From contig JAITSQ010000030.1 of assembly GCA_031287685.1 (NCBI GenBank), positions 1-64,000 on the forward strand: a DNA stretch of 64,000 nt, in the 5' to 3' direction. Shown here piece by piece: positions 8,237-17,855 of the stretch. The notes below the pieces were generated by a model. The model did no database searches, had not been told where the DNA came from, and worked only from the letters and a program-made list of their open reading frames with translations. The DNA is from Clostridiales bacterium (GTDB lineage Bacteria > Bacillota > Clostridia > Lachnospirales > WQUN01). Positions within the stretch are counted from its first letter, which is position 1. Every line of letters begins with the position of its first letter. The position numbers and the translations under genes are program-made.

Positions 8237-8702
8237 ACTCCTCGCCTATAAACTTCGCCATATAGACGTTTCGTTCCTCGGTTTCGTAGCCGTTTTTCAG
8301 GTAAAAATCATAAGCGGGTATGGTTTTTGAGGTGAACAGCGTCACGCTGACCACGCCTATCGTCTTAAGGCGCCGCTCCGCCAGCCGGAGAAAAAGGCTG
8401 CCCACGCCGTTGCGCTGAATCCGCGAATCGACGAAAACCTCTTTGATATAATACTGCGAATGGGCGAAATAGTCGCTTATATCGCCGAAACAGCCCCCTA
8501 TGGCCGCGTTTTTACACACGCACACGAAGCCCGCGAAAGGCGGCGACGAAAACATATCCGAAAAATACCGGTCTACGTTTTCTTTTGAAAGCCACGAAAA
8601 ATTCCACGGCGGCGCGGTGAAAACGGCCATATATATATCCCGCAGACGCGGCAGGTCGTCTCGCTTCATCGTGCGGACGTAAAAATCCTTTTCAGAAATC
8701 AT
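8235..8702 (-). CDS. GNAT-family N-acetyltransferase
   Basis: A 155-aa GNAT protein. The core acetyl-CoA-binding stretch is VFVDSRIQRNGVGSLFLRLAE (about residues 90-110, with R-x-x-G-V/I-G), followed by the beta-strand and helix FTSKTIPAYDFYLKNGYETEE that closes the fold. The substrate cannot be predicted. The ATG at 8702 gives the family N-terminus (DFYVRTMKRDDLPRLRDIY). It lies 50 bp downstream of the aminopeptidase gene on the same strand and may be cotranscribed with it. Confidence 0.85.
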   Translation of the reverse strand: MISEKDFYVRTMKRDDLPRLRDIYMAVFTAPPWNFSWLSKENVDRYFSDMFSSPPFAGFVCVCKNAAIGGCFGDISDYFAHSQYYIKEVFVDSRIQRNGVGSLFLRLAERRLKTIGVVSVTLFTSKTIPAYDFYLKNGYETEERNVYMAKFIGEE

Positions 8703-8751
8703 AGACAGCCGCCTTTTCGTTTAGTTAAAGCCAAGCCAAGCCGGTTAAAAA

Positions 8752-9861
8752 TCACTTCAAATTCTCCGGGTTGAGCGGGGCAAGCTCCGGCAGCGTGAAG
8801 CGCCCGTCCTTTCTTATGAGAACGCCGTCGAAATAAATCTCCCCGCCGCCGCGCTCCGGCGTCTGAATACACACTAAATCCCAGTGGACGGCGCTTTTGT
8901 TGCCGTTGAAGGCCTCGTCGTAGGAGGCGCCGGGCGTAAAGTGGAACGAGCCGCTTATTTTCTCGTCAAACAAGGTATTCTTTGCCGGGTTGACGATATA
9001 CGGATTCACGCCGAGCGCGAACTCCCCTATATACCGCGCGCCCTCGTCCGTGTCGAAAATTTTGTTTACGCGCTCCGTGTCGTTGGCGGAGGCCTCCGTT
9101 ATCTTCCCGTCCCGGAAAGTCAGGCGGACGTTCTCAAAGCAAAAGCCCTGATGGACCGACGGGGTGTTGTAGGCTATCGTGCCGTTGACGGAGTTCTTAA
9201 CCGGGGCGGTGTAAATCTCCCCGTCGGGGATATTGTTTTCCCCCGCGCAGGGGATTACGGGTATGCCCTTGATGGAAAAGGCCAAATCCGTCCCCGGGCC
9301 TTTTACGCGCACTTCGTCCGTCCGCTCCATAAGCGCCTTAAGCGGCTCCATAGCGCGGCCCATTTTTGAGTAGTCCAGGCAGCACACGTCGTAGTAAAAA
9401 TCCTCGTAGGCCTCCGTGCTTAAGGCCGCGTCCTGGGCGCACGAAGGAGAGGGGTAGGTCAGCACGACCCATTTGGTGTTCCCCACGCGGTATTCCGTGA
9501 CGGGGCGGTAGACCCTGTTATACATATCCCGCCGGTCCTGCGGCGCGTCCGACAGCTCGAGCGCGTTCTGATACGAGCGTATGGCGATATACGCGCTCAT
9601 CCCCCTCATCCGCTCCATATCCCGCTCGGCGGTGAACCGCGCCGCTTCCTCCGGCATCCTGAGCAGAAGCTCCCGCGTTAAGACTTCGTGCGTCAGGTTC
9701 ACGAAAGGAACCCCCCCGGCGGCGTATACCGCCTTGACAAGCTGCGCCGCCAGCGGCACCCCCGCCGTGCCGTGAGCCTCTATCAGCGCTCGCTCGCCGG
9801 GCTGTATTTTTGTTGAGAATTTCACAAGGTTCTCCGCCAGGGTTTTATTTCTCTGGTCCAT
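8752..9861 (-). CDS. M29-family metallo-aminopeptidase
   Basis: A 369-aa cytosolic aminopeptidase of family M29 (AmpS/PepS/AmpT type), which removes N-terminal residues with a two-metal centre. The metal-site motifs are present in order: NNIPDGEIYTAP (metal-binding Glu), IGEFALGVNPYI, GSFHFTPGASYDEAF and HWDLV, the His/Asp pair near the C-terminus. The length is slightly shorter than the usual 400-410 residues. The ATG follows GAGGAGAG. The gene has its own promoter, which overlaps that of ispG. Confidence 0.9.
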   Translation of the reverse strand: MDQRNKTLAENLVKFSTKIQPGERALIEAHGTAGVPLAAQLVKAVYAAGGVPFVNLTHEVLTRELLLRMPEEAARFTAERDMERMRGMSAYIAIRSYQNALELSDAPQDRRDMYNRVYRPVTEYRVGNTKWVVLTYPSPSCAQDAALSTEAYEDFYYDVCCLDYSKMGRAMEPLKALMERTDEVRVKGPGTDLAFSIKGIPVIPCAGENNIPDGEIYTAPVKNSVNGTIAYNTPSVHQGFCFENVRLTFRDGKITEASANDTERVNKIFDTDEGARYIGEFALGVNPYIVNPAKNTLFDEKISGSFHFTPGASYDEAFNGNKSAVHWDLVCIQTPERGGGEIYFDGVLIRKDGRFTLPELAPLNPENLK

Positions 9862-9885
9862 TTACACACTCTCCTCTAAGACATA

Positions 9886-9914
9886 ATTATAACAGCAAAA
9901 AATTATATTGACAA
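9886..9914 (-). promoter_or_regulatory. Sigma-A promoter of the aminopeptidase gene
   Basis: On the minus strand TTGTCA (9909-9914) and TATAAT (9886-9891) are exactly 17 bp apart and lie 25 bp upstream of the ATG. Confidence 0.75.
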
Positions 9915-9936
9915 TACCGCGTTAAAATTATACGAT
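9908..9936 (+). promoter_or_regulatory. Sigma-A promoter of ispG-polC
   Basis: TTGACA (9908-9913) and TACGAT (9931-9936) with 17 bp spacing, about 50 bp before the ispG start. Its -35 box occupies the same bases as the -35 box of the divergent aminopeptidase promoter. Confidence 0.75.
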
Positions 9937-9985
9937 ATAAAATATAAAAAATATAGCCGTTTTTTTCGATAGAAGGGGCTTGTTT

Positions 9986-11023
9986 ATGACCAGAAAAATT
10001 AAAGTCGGCGGCATATGCATAGGCGGGGGCGGCCCGGTTATAATCCAGTCTATGGCGAACGCGGACACGCGGGACGTTCCCGCCGTCTCGGCCCAGATAA
10101 ACGCGCTGGCCGCCGCCGGATGCGAACTCGTCCGCGTGGCTGTGCGGGACGCGCGTGCCGCCGCCGCGATCGCCGAAATCAAGCGCGGTATAAGCATACC
10201 CCTGGCTGCGGATATTCATTTTGATTATAAACTGGCGCTCGCCGCGGCGGAGGCCGGCGCGGACAAGCTCCGCATAAACCCCGGCAATATCGGCGGGGCG
10301 GACAAAGCGCGGGAGGTTGCCCGGGCGTGCCTGGAGCGGGGCCTGCCCATACGCGTCGGCGTAAACGGCGGCTCCCTTGAGGACGAGCTTCTCCGCAAAT
10401 ACGGCGGCCCCACGCCGGAGGCCCTGTGCGAAAGCGCCCTGCGCCAAGCCTCGGTTCTTGAGGACGCGGGCTTTTCGGATATTATAATCAGCATAAAAGC
10501 CTCCTCCGTCCCCGTGACGGTGGCGGCCTGCCGCCGGCTGTCGGAAAAGACGGATTACCCTCTGCATATCGGGCTGACGGAGGCGGGGCTTCTGTACGAC
10601 GGGCTTATAAAATCCTCCGCCTGCATAGGCGCGCTCCTCCTTTCGGGCATAGGGGACACGGTGCGCATCTCCCTCACCGACGACCCTTTGGAGGAAATCC
10701 GAGCCGCCAAAGCCCTCCTGCAGGCGGTGGGCGCGCGCCGGTTCGGCGTGGAGTTTATCTCCTGCCCGACCTGCGGCCGCACGGAGGTTGACCTTATCCC
10801 CATAGCGCGGAGGGTCCGCGCGGCCTGCGAGGGGCTGGGCAAACCCGTGACCGTGGCCGTCATGGGCTGCGCCGTCAACGGGCATAAGGAGGCCGCCTCC
10901 GCCGACGTGGGCGTGTCCTGCGGGCGGGGCGGCGCGGTTCTTTTCAAAAAAGGGCGCGTCGTGGCCAATATAACGGAGGAAGAAATAATCCCGCGGCTTA
11001 TGGCGGAAATCGAGGAATTATAA
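9986..11023 (+). CDS. ispG: 4-hydroxy-3-methylbut-2-enyl diphosphate synthase
   Basis: A 345-aa IspG (GcpE). It reductively converts 2-C-methyl-D-erythritol 2,4-cyclodiphosphate to HMBPP in the MEP isoprenoid pathway, using a [4Fe-4S] cluster. The N-terminal TIM barrel begins VGGICIGGGGPVIIQSMANADTRD. The cluster-binding C-terminal part has ISCPTCGRTEVDL and VAVMGCAVNGHKEA, giving the three conserved Cys. I chose the ATG at 9986 because GAAGGGG lies 8 bp upstream; a TTG two codons earlier is possible. The stop codon overlaps the polC start by one base, so polC is translationally coupled. Confidence 0.95.
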   Translation: MTRKIKVGGICIGGGGPVIIQSMANADTRDVPAVSAQINALAAAGCELVRVAVRDARAAAAIAEIKRGISIPLAADIHFDYKLALAAAEAGADKLRINPGNIGGADKAREVARACLERGLPIRVGVNGGSLEDELLRKYGGPTPEALCESALRQASVLEDAGFSDIIISIKASSVPVTVAACRRLSEKTDYPLHIGLTEAGLLYDGLIKSSACIGALLLSGIGDTVRISLTDDPLEEIRAAKALLQAVGARRFGVEFISCPTCGRTEVDLIPIARRVRAACEGLGKPVTVAVMGCAVNGHKEAASADVGVSCGRGGAVLFKKGRVVANITEEEIIPRLMAEIEEL

Positions 11024-14000
11024 TGGATGCTGCTCCCTTTACGCGCGTTTTTTCATTTATAAAGCCCGAGCTGGCCGGAGAGCTTTTCGAGGCGTTTGAG
11101 GGCGCCTCCGTGGCTTCCGTGAGCGTTGACCGGCGCGGCCGGCTCACCGTAAATATGGAGAGCCGGGACGTAATCCGGGAGGACGCGCTCGACGCGCTCG
11201 GCCCGCTCCTGCGGGGAAGCCTCGACGGTGTGACCGGCGTTGAAATCAACCTGCGGCACACCGGGCCGCTCGATTTGCCCGCGCTCTGGGCAAACGCGCT
11301 CTGGCTCTTGAGCCGGGAAAGCCCGCTCTGCGGGGAGATTCTGCGCGGCGCGTCCTTTTCCTTCGGGGAGGCCTCCGTTACCGTGGGGATTTCCGGCGCG
11401 GAGCGGGACGTTTTTTCCGAAAAACGCGCCGACAAATACATAGAGGAGTTCCTAAGCCGGCGCGCCGGGCGGAATATCGCCGTAAAGCTCGGCGCGGCGG
11501 ATAAGGACGACGGCGGAAAACCGGCCCCGGAGCCGGCCGCGGACGCCGAGCGGCGGGAACGCCTCATCCGCGCGGTGGAGCGGGCTATGGCGGAAACGCC
11601 CGCCCCCTCCGAACGCCCGGAGCGGCGCGCGCAGCCGCGCAAATATCAGGGGCAAGGGCAGAACCCCCGGAAAAGTTTGAAAATAACCGACCGGCTGAAG
11701 CCTTCGGACGCCTCGCCCCTGTCCTCTCCGTTTGAGGACGGGGAGGACGCGGTGGTGTGCGGCTCCGTGCTTTCTTTCGACGCGCGGGCGACGAAAACCG
11801 GCCAGTGGCTCATTATAACCGCCGATATTACCGATTCCACCGACTCCATAACGATTAAATTTTTCGCGCGGCCCCACGAGGAGGACGAGCTTCGGGAGCT
11901 TTTTACGCCGAAAAACTTCCTTACGCTCAAGGGCGCGGCGAAATTCGACAGCTACTCGGGCGAAATAAGCGTCGCCCCGGAGGAAGCGACCCTCTGCGCG
12001 CCGCCTGACGACGCGCGCGCGGACGGCGCGCCCGTGAAGCGCGTGGAGCTTCACCTGCACACGCAGATGAGCGCCATGGACGCCACGAACTCTTTTTCAG
12101 ATTACGCGAGGCAGGCGGCCCGCTTCGGCCATAAAGCAATCGCCCTGACCGACCATGGCGTGGTGCAGGCCTTTCCGGAGGCTATGAGCTGCGCCCGGAA
12201 ATACGGTTTAAAGGTCCTCTACGGGGTGGAGGCGTATCTTGTGGACGATTTGGCCGCCGTCGTCACGAGCGGGCGCGGCCAGAGCTTAGACTGCGAGACC
12301 GTCGTTTTCGACCTGGAGACCACCGGGCTTAAGCCCGAATTCTGCAAAATTATAGAAATAGGCGCGGTCCGCCTGAAAAACGGGGAAATCACCGAGGAAT
12401 TCTCGACCTTTGTAGACCCGGAGGAGCCTATCCCCGCGTCGATTACGGATTTAACCGGCATAACCGGCGCTATGGTGAAGAGAGCGCCGAAAGCGGGGGA
12501 AGCGCTCAAAGCTTTCCTGGCTTTCGCGGGGGAGGCGGCCCTCGCCGCCCACAACGCCTCTTTTGACGCGGGCTTTATCTCCTTCCACGCCAAAAAGCAC
12601 GGCCTGGAGGTTAAAAACACCGTTATCGACACGCTCGGCCTTTCCCGCGCGCTGTTCCCGGAGCTTAAGAAGCATAAGCTCAACCTCGTGGCGGAGCACC
12701 TTGGCGTGCCGCTTAAAAACCACCACCGCGCCGCGGACGACGCGGCGGCCGCCGCCGGAATCCTGCGCAAATGCGCCGAGCTTCTGAAAAAAGAAGGCGT
12801 TCAGACCCTTGAGGGGCTGAACGTCCGCGCCGCGCGAAACATCGACCACCGCAAGCTTCAGCGCCGCCACGCCGTCATTTTGGTGAAAAATCAGGCCGGA
12901 ATTCGCAATTTGTACGAGCTTGTTTCTATCGCGCATTTACAGCGCTTTTACAAGAAGCCTTTAATCGCCAAGAGCGACTTTATCCGTCTGCGCGAGGGGC
13001 TTTTAATCGGCTCCGCCTGCGAGGCCGGGGAGTTTTACAAGGCCGTGCTGGAGAACGCGCCGGAGCCGGTCCTACGTTCCCTGCTCAGTTTTTACGACTA
13101 TCTTGAAATCCAGCCGACCGGAAATAATATGTACCTTGTGCGCGACGGGATAGTGCCCTCCGCCGAGGCCCTGCGGGATATAAACCGCCGGATAATCGAA
13201 TGGGGGCGGGAAGCCGGCAAGCCCGTCGTGGCCACCGGGGACGTTCATTTCCTCAATAAAGAGGACGAGGTTTTCCGGCGCGTCATTCTTTACGGGGAGG
13301 GCTTCAAGGACGCGGACCTCCAGCCGCCCCTCTACTACCGCACGACGGAGGAAATGCTGGCCGAGTTTGATTATCTCGGCCCGGAGGCCGCCGAAGAGGT
13401 TGTGATACGCGCGCCGAACCGTATCGCGGATATGATCGAGGAGGTCAAGCCCATCCCGGACGGGACTTTCCCTCCGGAAATAGAGGGCGCGGAGGAGCAA
13501 ATCCGCGAAATGGCCGAAACCCGCGCGAAGGAGCTTTACGGGGATCCGCTGCCCCCCCCGGTCGGGGAGCGCCTGCAAAGAGAGCTTGACTCGATTATTA
13601 AAAACGGCTTCTCCGTAATGTATCTCATAGCGCAGAAGCTCGTGCAAAAGTCCGTCAGCGACGGATACCTTGTGGGGAGCCGCGGCTCCGTGGGCAGCTC
13701 CTTCGCCGCCACCATGGCGGGAATCACGGAGGTGAACCCGCTCTCGCCGCACTATGTCTGCCCGGAGTGCCGCTTTTCGGACTTTGACTCCGAGGAGGTC
13801 CGCGCGTTCGCGGGCGGCTCCGGCTGCGATATGCCCGATAAAACCTGCCCGGCGTGCGGCGCCCCTCTCGCCAAGGAGGGCCACGACATCCCCTTTGAAA
13901 CCTTCCTGGGCTTCGACGGGGATAAGGAGCCGGATATAGACCTGAATTTCTCCGGGGAATATCAGGCGCGGGCGCACGCCTACACGGAGGAGCTTTTCGG

Positions 14001-15450
14001 CGAGGGGCACGTTTTCAAAGCCGGCACCATCGGCACTCTCGCCGACAAGACCGCCTACGGATACGTCCGGAAATATTCGGACGACAAGGGCCTGTCCCCG
14101 CGCCGGGCGGAGCTTAACCGCCTGAAGGCCGGCTGCACCGGCATAAAGCGCACCACGGGCCAGCACCCCGGCGGGCTTATGATTCTTCCGCGCGGGCGGA
14201 GCATTTACGAGTTCTGCCCCGTGCAGCGGCCCGCCAACGACTCCGGCTCAAGCGTCACCACGACGCATTTCGACTACCACTCGATAAGCGGGCGGCTTCT
14301 GAAGCTTGATATACTCGGGCACGACGTGCCGACGATTATCCGCATGCTCCACGACCTCACCGGCGTCGACCCGACAAAAATCGACTTGGGCGATAAAAGC
14401 GTTATGTCCCTTTTCACCTCCCCGGAGGCGCTGGGCGTTTCCGCCGAGGATATAAACTGCCGCACCGGCTCGCTGGGCCTGCCGGAATTCGGCACGGGCT
14501 TCGTCCGCCAGATGCTCCTGGACACGCGGCCGAACAGCTTCGCGGAGCTTGTGCGCATTTCCGGGCTTTCCCACGGCACGGACGTATGGCTCAACAACGC
14601 GCAGGATTTCATAAAACGCGGCGACGCCACGCTCAAGACCATCATCCCTACGCGGGACGACATTATGATTTTCTTGATTCACAGCGGCCTGCCGAAAAAG
14701 ACAGCCTTTAAGATAATGGAGAACGTGCGCAAGGGCAAGGGCCTGCCGCCCGAGCAGGAGGAGGAAATGCGGGAGCGCGGCGTCCCGGAGTGGTATATTG
14801 AGTCGTGCAAAAAAATAAAGTACCTCTTCCCGAAAGGGCACGCCGTCGCCTACGTTATGATGAGCGTCCGCATCGGGTGGTACAAGGTGTACGAGCCGCT
14901 GGCGTTCTACGCGGCCACTTTTTCGACCCGCGCGGCGGATTTTGATTATGAGACCATGTGCTTCGGGCGGGAAAAGGCCGCGGCGGAGCTTCGCCGGCTG
15001 GCCTCCCTTGCCGCGGACGCGGCCACGGCCAAGGACAAGGCCACGCAGACCACTCTCGAGCTTGTGGTGGAAATGTACGCGCGCGGGCTTAAATTCGCGC
15101 CGATTGACCTTTACCGCGCCGACGCCTCAAAATTCACCGTGACGGAGGCGGCTTTTTCGGCAGGCATTAGTGCCGAAAAAACGCCGAGCACGGAGGCGGC
15201 TTTTTTGGGCGGCAGCAAGCGCGAAAAAACGCCGAGCACGGGCGGCGCGATTATGGCCCCGCTGTGCGCCATACCGGGGCTGGGCGGCGCGGCGGCCCAG
15301 AGCGTAACCGCGGCGCGGGAAAACGGCGAGTTCGCCACGATAGAGGATTTCGCCAACCGGACAAAGGTCAACAAAACCGTGCTCGACATAATGCGCAAAT
15401 CCGGCGTGTTCGGCGGTATGAGCGAGACGAACCAGCTGACGCTGTTTTAG
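11023..15450 (+). CDS. polC: DNA polymerase III alpha subunit, Gram-positive PolC type
   Basis: A 1475-aa replicative polymerase with built-in proofreading. In order: PolC N-terminal domain, OB fold (EDAVVCGSVLSFDARATKTGQW, about 240-330), PHP domain (HLHTQMSAMDATNSFSDY, from about 341; ALTDHGVVQAFPEA), inserted DnaQ-like exonuclease (VFDLETTGLKP, about 427; HNASFDAGFI; HRAADDA), a zinc-binding stretch (CPEC...CPACGAP, about 912-947) and the polymerase palm with DIDLNFSGEYQ (about 967). It ends NQLTLF, as PolC proteins do. Residues about 1374-1405 are two 16-residue repeats (TEAAF...EKTPS) coming from two 48-bp palindromic-repeat units inserted in frame between FTV and GGAIMAPLCAIPGLG. Without them the length is close to the usual 1440. 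The TAG stop is shared with the end of the element at 15448. Confidence 0.95.
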   Translation: MDAAPFTRVFSFIKPELAGELFEAFEGASVASVSVDRRGRLTVNMESRDVIREDALDALGPLLRGSLDGVTGVEINLRHTGPLDLPALWANALWLLSRESPLCGEILRGASFSFGEASVTVGISGAERDVFSEKRADKYIEEFLSRRAGRNIAVKLGAADKDDGGKPAPEPAADAERRERLIRAVERAMAETPAPSERPERRAQPRKYQGQGQNPRKSLKITDRLKPSDASPLSSPFEDGEDAVVCGSVLSFDARATKTGQWLIITADITDSTDSITIKFFARPHEEDELRELFTPKNFLTLKGAAKFDSYSGEISVAPEEATLCAPPDDARADGAPVKRVELHLHTQMSAMDATNSFSDYARQAARFGHKAIALTDHGVVQAFPEAMSCARKYGLKVLYGVEAYLVDDLAAVVTSGRGQSLDCETVVFDLETTGLKPEFCKIIEIGAVRLKNGEITEEFSTFVDPEEPIPASITDLTGITGAMVKRAPKAGEALKAFLAFAGEAALAAHNASFDAGFISFHAKKHGLEVKNTVIDTLGLSRALFPELKKHKLNLVAEHLGVPLKNHHRAADDAAAAAGILRKCAELLKKEGVQTLEGLNVRAARNIDHRKLQRRHAVILVKNQAGIRNLYELVSIAHLQRFYKKPLIAKSDFIRLREGLLIGSACEAGEFYKAVLENAPEPVLRSLLSFYDYLEIQPTGNNMYLVRDGIVPSAEALRDINRRIIEWGREAGKPVVATGDVHFLNKEDEVFRRVILYGEGFKDADLQPPLYYRTTEEMLAEFDYLGPEAAEEVVIRAPNRIADMIEEVKPIPDGTFPPEIEGAEEQIREMAETRAKELYGDPLPPPVGERLQRELDSIIKNGFSVMYLIAQKLVQKSVSDGYLVGSRGSVGSSFAATMAGITEVNPLSPHYVCPECRFSDFDSEEVRAFAGGSGCDMPDKTCPACGAPLAKEGHDIPFETFLGFDGDKEPDIDLNFSGEYQARAHAYTEELFGEGHVFKAGTIGTLADKTAYGYVRKYSDDKGLSPRRAELNRLKAGCTGIKRTTGQHPGGLMILPRGRSIYEFCPVQRPANDSGSSVTTTHFDYHSISGRLLKLDILGHDVPTIIRMLHDLTGVDPTKIDLGDKSVMSLFTSPEALGVSAEDINCRTGSLGLPEFGTGFVRQMLLDTRPNSFAELVRISGLSHGTDVWLNNAQDFIKRGDATLKTIIPTRDDIMIFLIHSGLPKKTAFKIMENVRKGKGLPPEQEEEMRERGVPEWYIESCKKIKYLFPKGHAVAYVMMSVRIGWYKVYEPLAFYAATFSTRAADFDYETMCFGREKAAAELRRLASLAADAATAKDKATQTTLELVVEMYARGLKFAPIDLYRADASKFTVTEAAFSAGISAEKTPSTEAAFLGGSKREKTPSTGGAIMAPLCAIPGLGGAAAQSVTAARENGEFATIEDFANRTKVNKTVLDIMRKSGVFGGMSETNQLTLF
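15142..15237 (+). repeat. Two in-frame 48-bp palindromic-repeat units inside polC
   Basis: Unit 1 (15142-15189) has stem TTTTTCGGCA/TGCCGAAAAA and unit 2 (15190-15237) has CTTTTTTGGGCGG...GCGCGAAAAAAC. Both share GGAGGCGGCTTTTT and AAAAAACGCCGAGC with intergenic copies at 16787 and 57036. Each unit is 48 bp, so 16 codons are added per unit. Confidence 0.85.
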
Positions 15451-15769
15451 AGCCTGTTTAACATCTCGCTTTTGACGGATTTCAGACGTTCCGCTTCGCG
15501 GAACCGGCGCTGGGAGCGCGGTTGAAGCCCCGCGCTCCCAAAACGCGCCGCCCGATGTCTTTCGGATTCGATTCGAGCGGATTTTTTGCCTGGCTATAAA
15601 GCGGCGACGCCGCGTAACCAGCGCATTACGCAAGGAGCCGCTGACACAGCGGTTTGCCCTTTGGGCAAACTGGCGAAGCCGCTTGTTGCTCCTTTGGAGC
15701 AACAAGCGCGAGGCCCCGGCGGAAAATCCGCCGAAAAGACGTTAAAATGGGGAAGTTAAACAGGCTCTA
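15448..15769. mobile_element. MITE-like element, TIR type AGAGCCTGTTTAAC
   Basis: A 322-bp non-coding element with perfect ends TAGAGCCTGTTTAAC / GTTAAACAGGCTCTA. Inside are several hairpins (TTCCGCTTCGCGGAA, GGGAGCGCGG...CCGCGCTCCC, TTTGCCCTTTGGGCAAA, GTTGCTCCTTTGGAGCAAC, GGCGGAAAATCCGCC). The left end supplies or overlaps the polC stop codon. It fills the gap between polC and the convergent nifH-like gene. Confidence 0.7.
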
Positions 15770-15785
15770 AGCCCCGCGAGGGGGT

Positions 15786-16786
<1,001 letters not shown>

Positions 16787-17020
16787 GGCAAGAAGGCGGC
16801 TTTTTCGGCGGGCATTAGCGCCGAAAAAACACCGGGCAAGAAAGCGGCTTTTTGGCGGGGAGGCGCCAAAAAACGCTGAGCAAGAAAGTGGCTTTTTGCG
16901 GGGAACCGCCAAAAAACACCGGTCATTAGGCGCGTTTTGGGCGACGCTTAAAGCCTATTTTCAAGAAGGGGGCTTGAGATTGTCTAAATCTTTTCAGACA
17001 ATCTCAAACACCGCGCAAGT
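16787..17020. repeat. Palindromic repeats, three tandem units plus one
   Basis: Three tandem units from 16787 to 16925 share CAAGAA(A)GNGGCTTTTT and AAAAAACNCNGNGCAAG but have different stems (CGGCGGGC/GCGCCG; GGCGGGGAGGCGCC; GCGGGGAACCGC). After a gap a fourth unit at 16962-17020 has stem GAGATTGTCTAAA/CAGACAATCTC. Confidence 0.85.
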
Positions 17021-17066
17021 TAAACGGCTATATTTGAAGCCGCCGCCCCTCCGTTAAGCAATCCCC

Positions 17067-17855
17067 CTAAATCGTATACTCGGGCTGCGGCTGGGCGCTT
17101 GCCAAATGCAGTTTTTCCAATATTTGGCGGCGGATTCCCAAAAATTCCGCTCCGCCCCTGTGACGGGGGCGAGGGATTTTTATTTCCATAATTTCACTTA
17201 TTTTCCCCGGGCGCGGCGTCATAATGACTATCCGGTCGGAGAGGTAAATCGCCTCGTCCGCGTCGTGCGTCACGAGAATCATAGTCGCGCCGCGCTCCCG
17301 CCGAAGCTCCAAAAGTTTATCCTGAATATCGGCGCGGGTGAAGGAGTCGAGCGCGCCCATAGGCTCGTCAAGAAGCAGCACCTCCGGGGAGTTTATGAGC
17401 GCGCGGGCGATAGCCACTCTTTGCGCCATGCCGCCGCTTATTTGGTGCGGAAACGCCCGCTCGAAGCCCTCCAGGCCGATAAGCCCTATATAGCGCGGGA
17501 TTAAAGCCTTATTCTCCTTATAAACGCCCCGCGCCCGAAGCCCGAACGCTATGTTGTCATAAACCGTGAGCCAGGGAAACAGCGCGCCCTGCTGAACGAC
17601 GTAGCCCCGAGAGGGGTCCGCGTCCAGTATTTCGCGCCCGCCGAGGGTCAGCGCCCCCGCCTCGGGTTTGTCCAGCCCGCCTATGAGCCGGAGGAGCGTC
17701 GTCTTGCCGCAGCCCGACGAGCCGATAATCGAGACGAATTCGCCCTTTTGAACGGAGAGGCTCACGTCGCGAAGCGCCTCCACGACGTTTCCCTTATCGT
17801 CCGTATATGTCCTGCTCACGCCGCTCACTTCAAGAACTATTTCGGCGCCGCTCAT
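17067..17855 (-). CDS. NitT/TauT-type ABC transporter ATP-binding protein
   Basis: A 262-aa ABC ATPase of the nitrate/sulfonate/taurine class (SsuB/TauB-like). Walker A is GSSGCGKTTLLRL, the signature is ISGGMAQRVAIARAL, Walker B is VLLLDEPMGALDSFTR, and the H-loop is LVTHDADEAIYLSDR. It overlaps the upstream permease gene by 4 bp, so the two are translationally coupled. Position inside an operon with a sulfhydrylase and a nitrogenase-like enzyme suggests import of an organosulfur substrate, but the class also carries other oxyanions and heterocycles. Confidence 0.92.
   Translation of the reverse strand: MSGAEIVLEVSGVSRTYTDDKGNVVEALRDVSLSVQKGEFVSIIGSSGCGKTTLLRLIGGLDKPEAGALTLGGREILDADPSRGYVVQQGALFPWLTVYDNIAFGLRARGVYKENKALIPRYIGLIGLEGFERAFPHQISGGMAQRVAIARALINSPEVLLLDEPMGALDSFTRADIQDKLLELRRERGATMILVTHDADEAIYLSDRIVIMTPRPGKISEIMEIKIPRPRHRGGAEFLGIRRQILEKLHLASAQPQPEYTI

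Noticed and set aside
9887-10885. A 332-codon open frame opposite ispG, and long ones opposite polC (13072-14166) and other genes
   Set aside because: They are side effects of high GC and strong codon bias on the opposite strand; the overlapped genes are certain and the shadow proteins look like no family.
13551-13559. C8 tract in polC as a phase-variation site
   Set aside because: The gene is essential and the tract is short; slippage would be lethal and not regulatory.
16787-17020. Tandem repeats that could be taken for a CRISPR array (also at 21469-21620)
   Set aside because: The parts between constant flanks are self-complementary stems found again elsewhere, unit lengths vary, and no cas gene is present.
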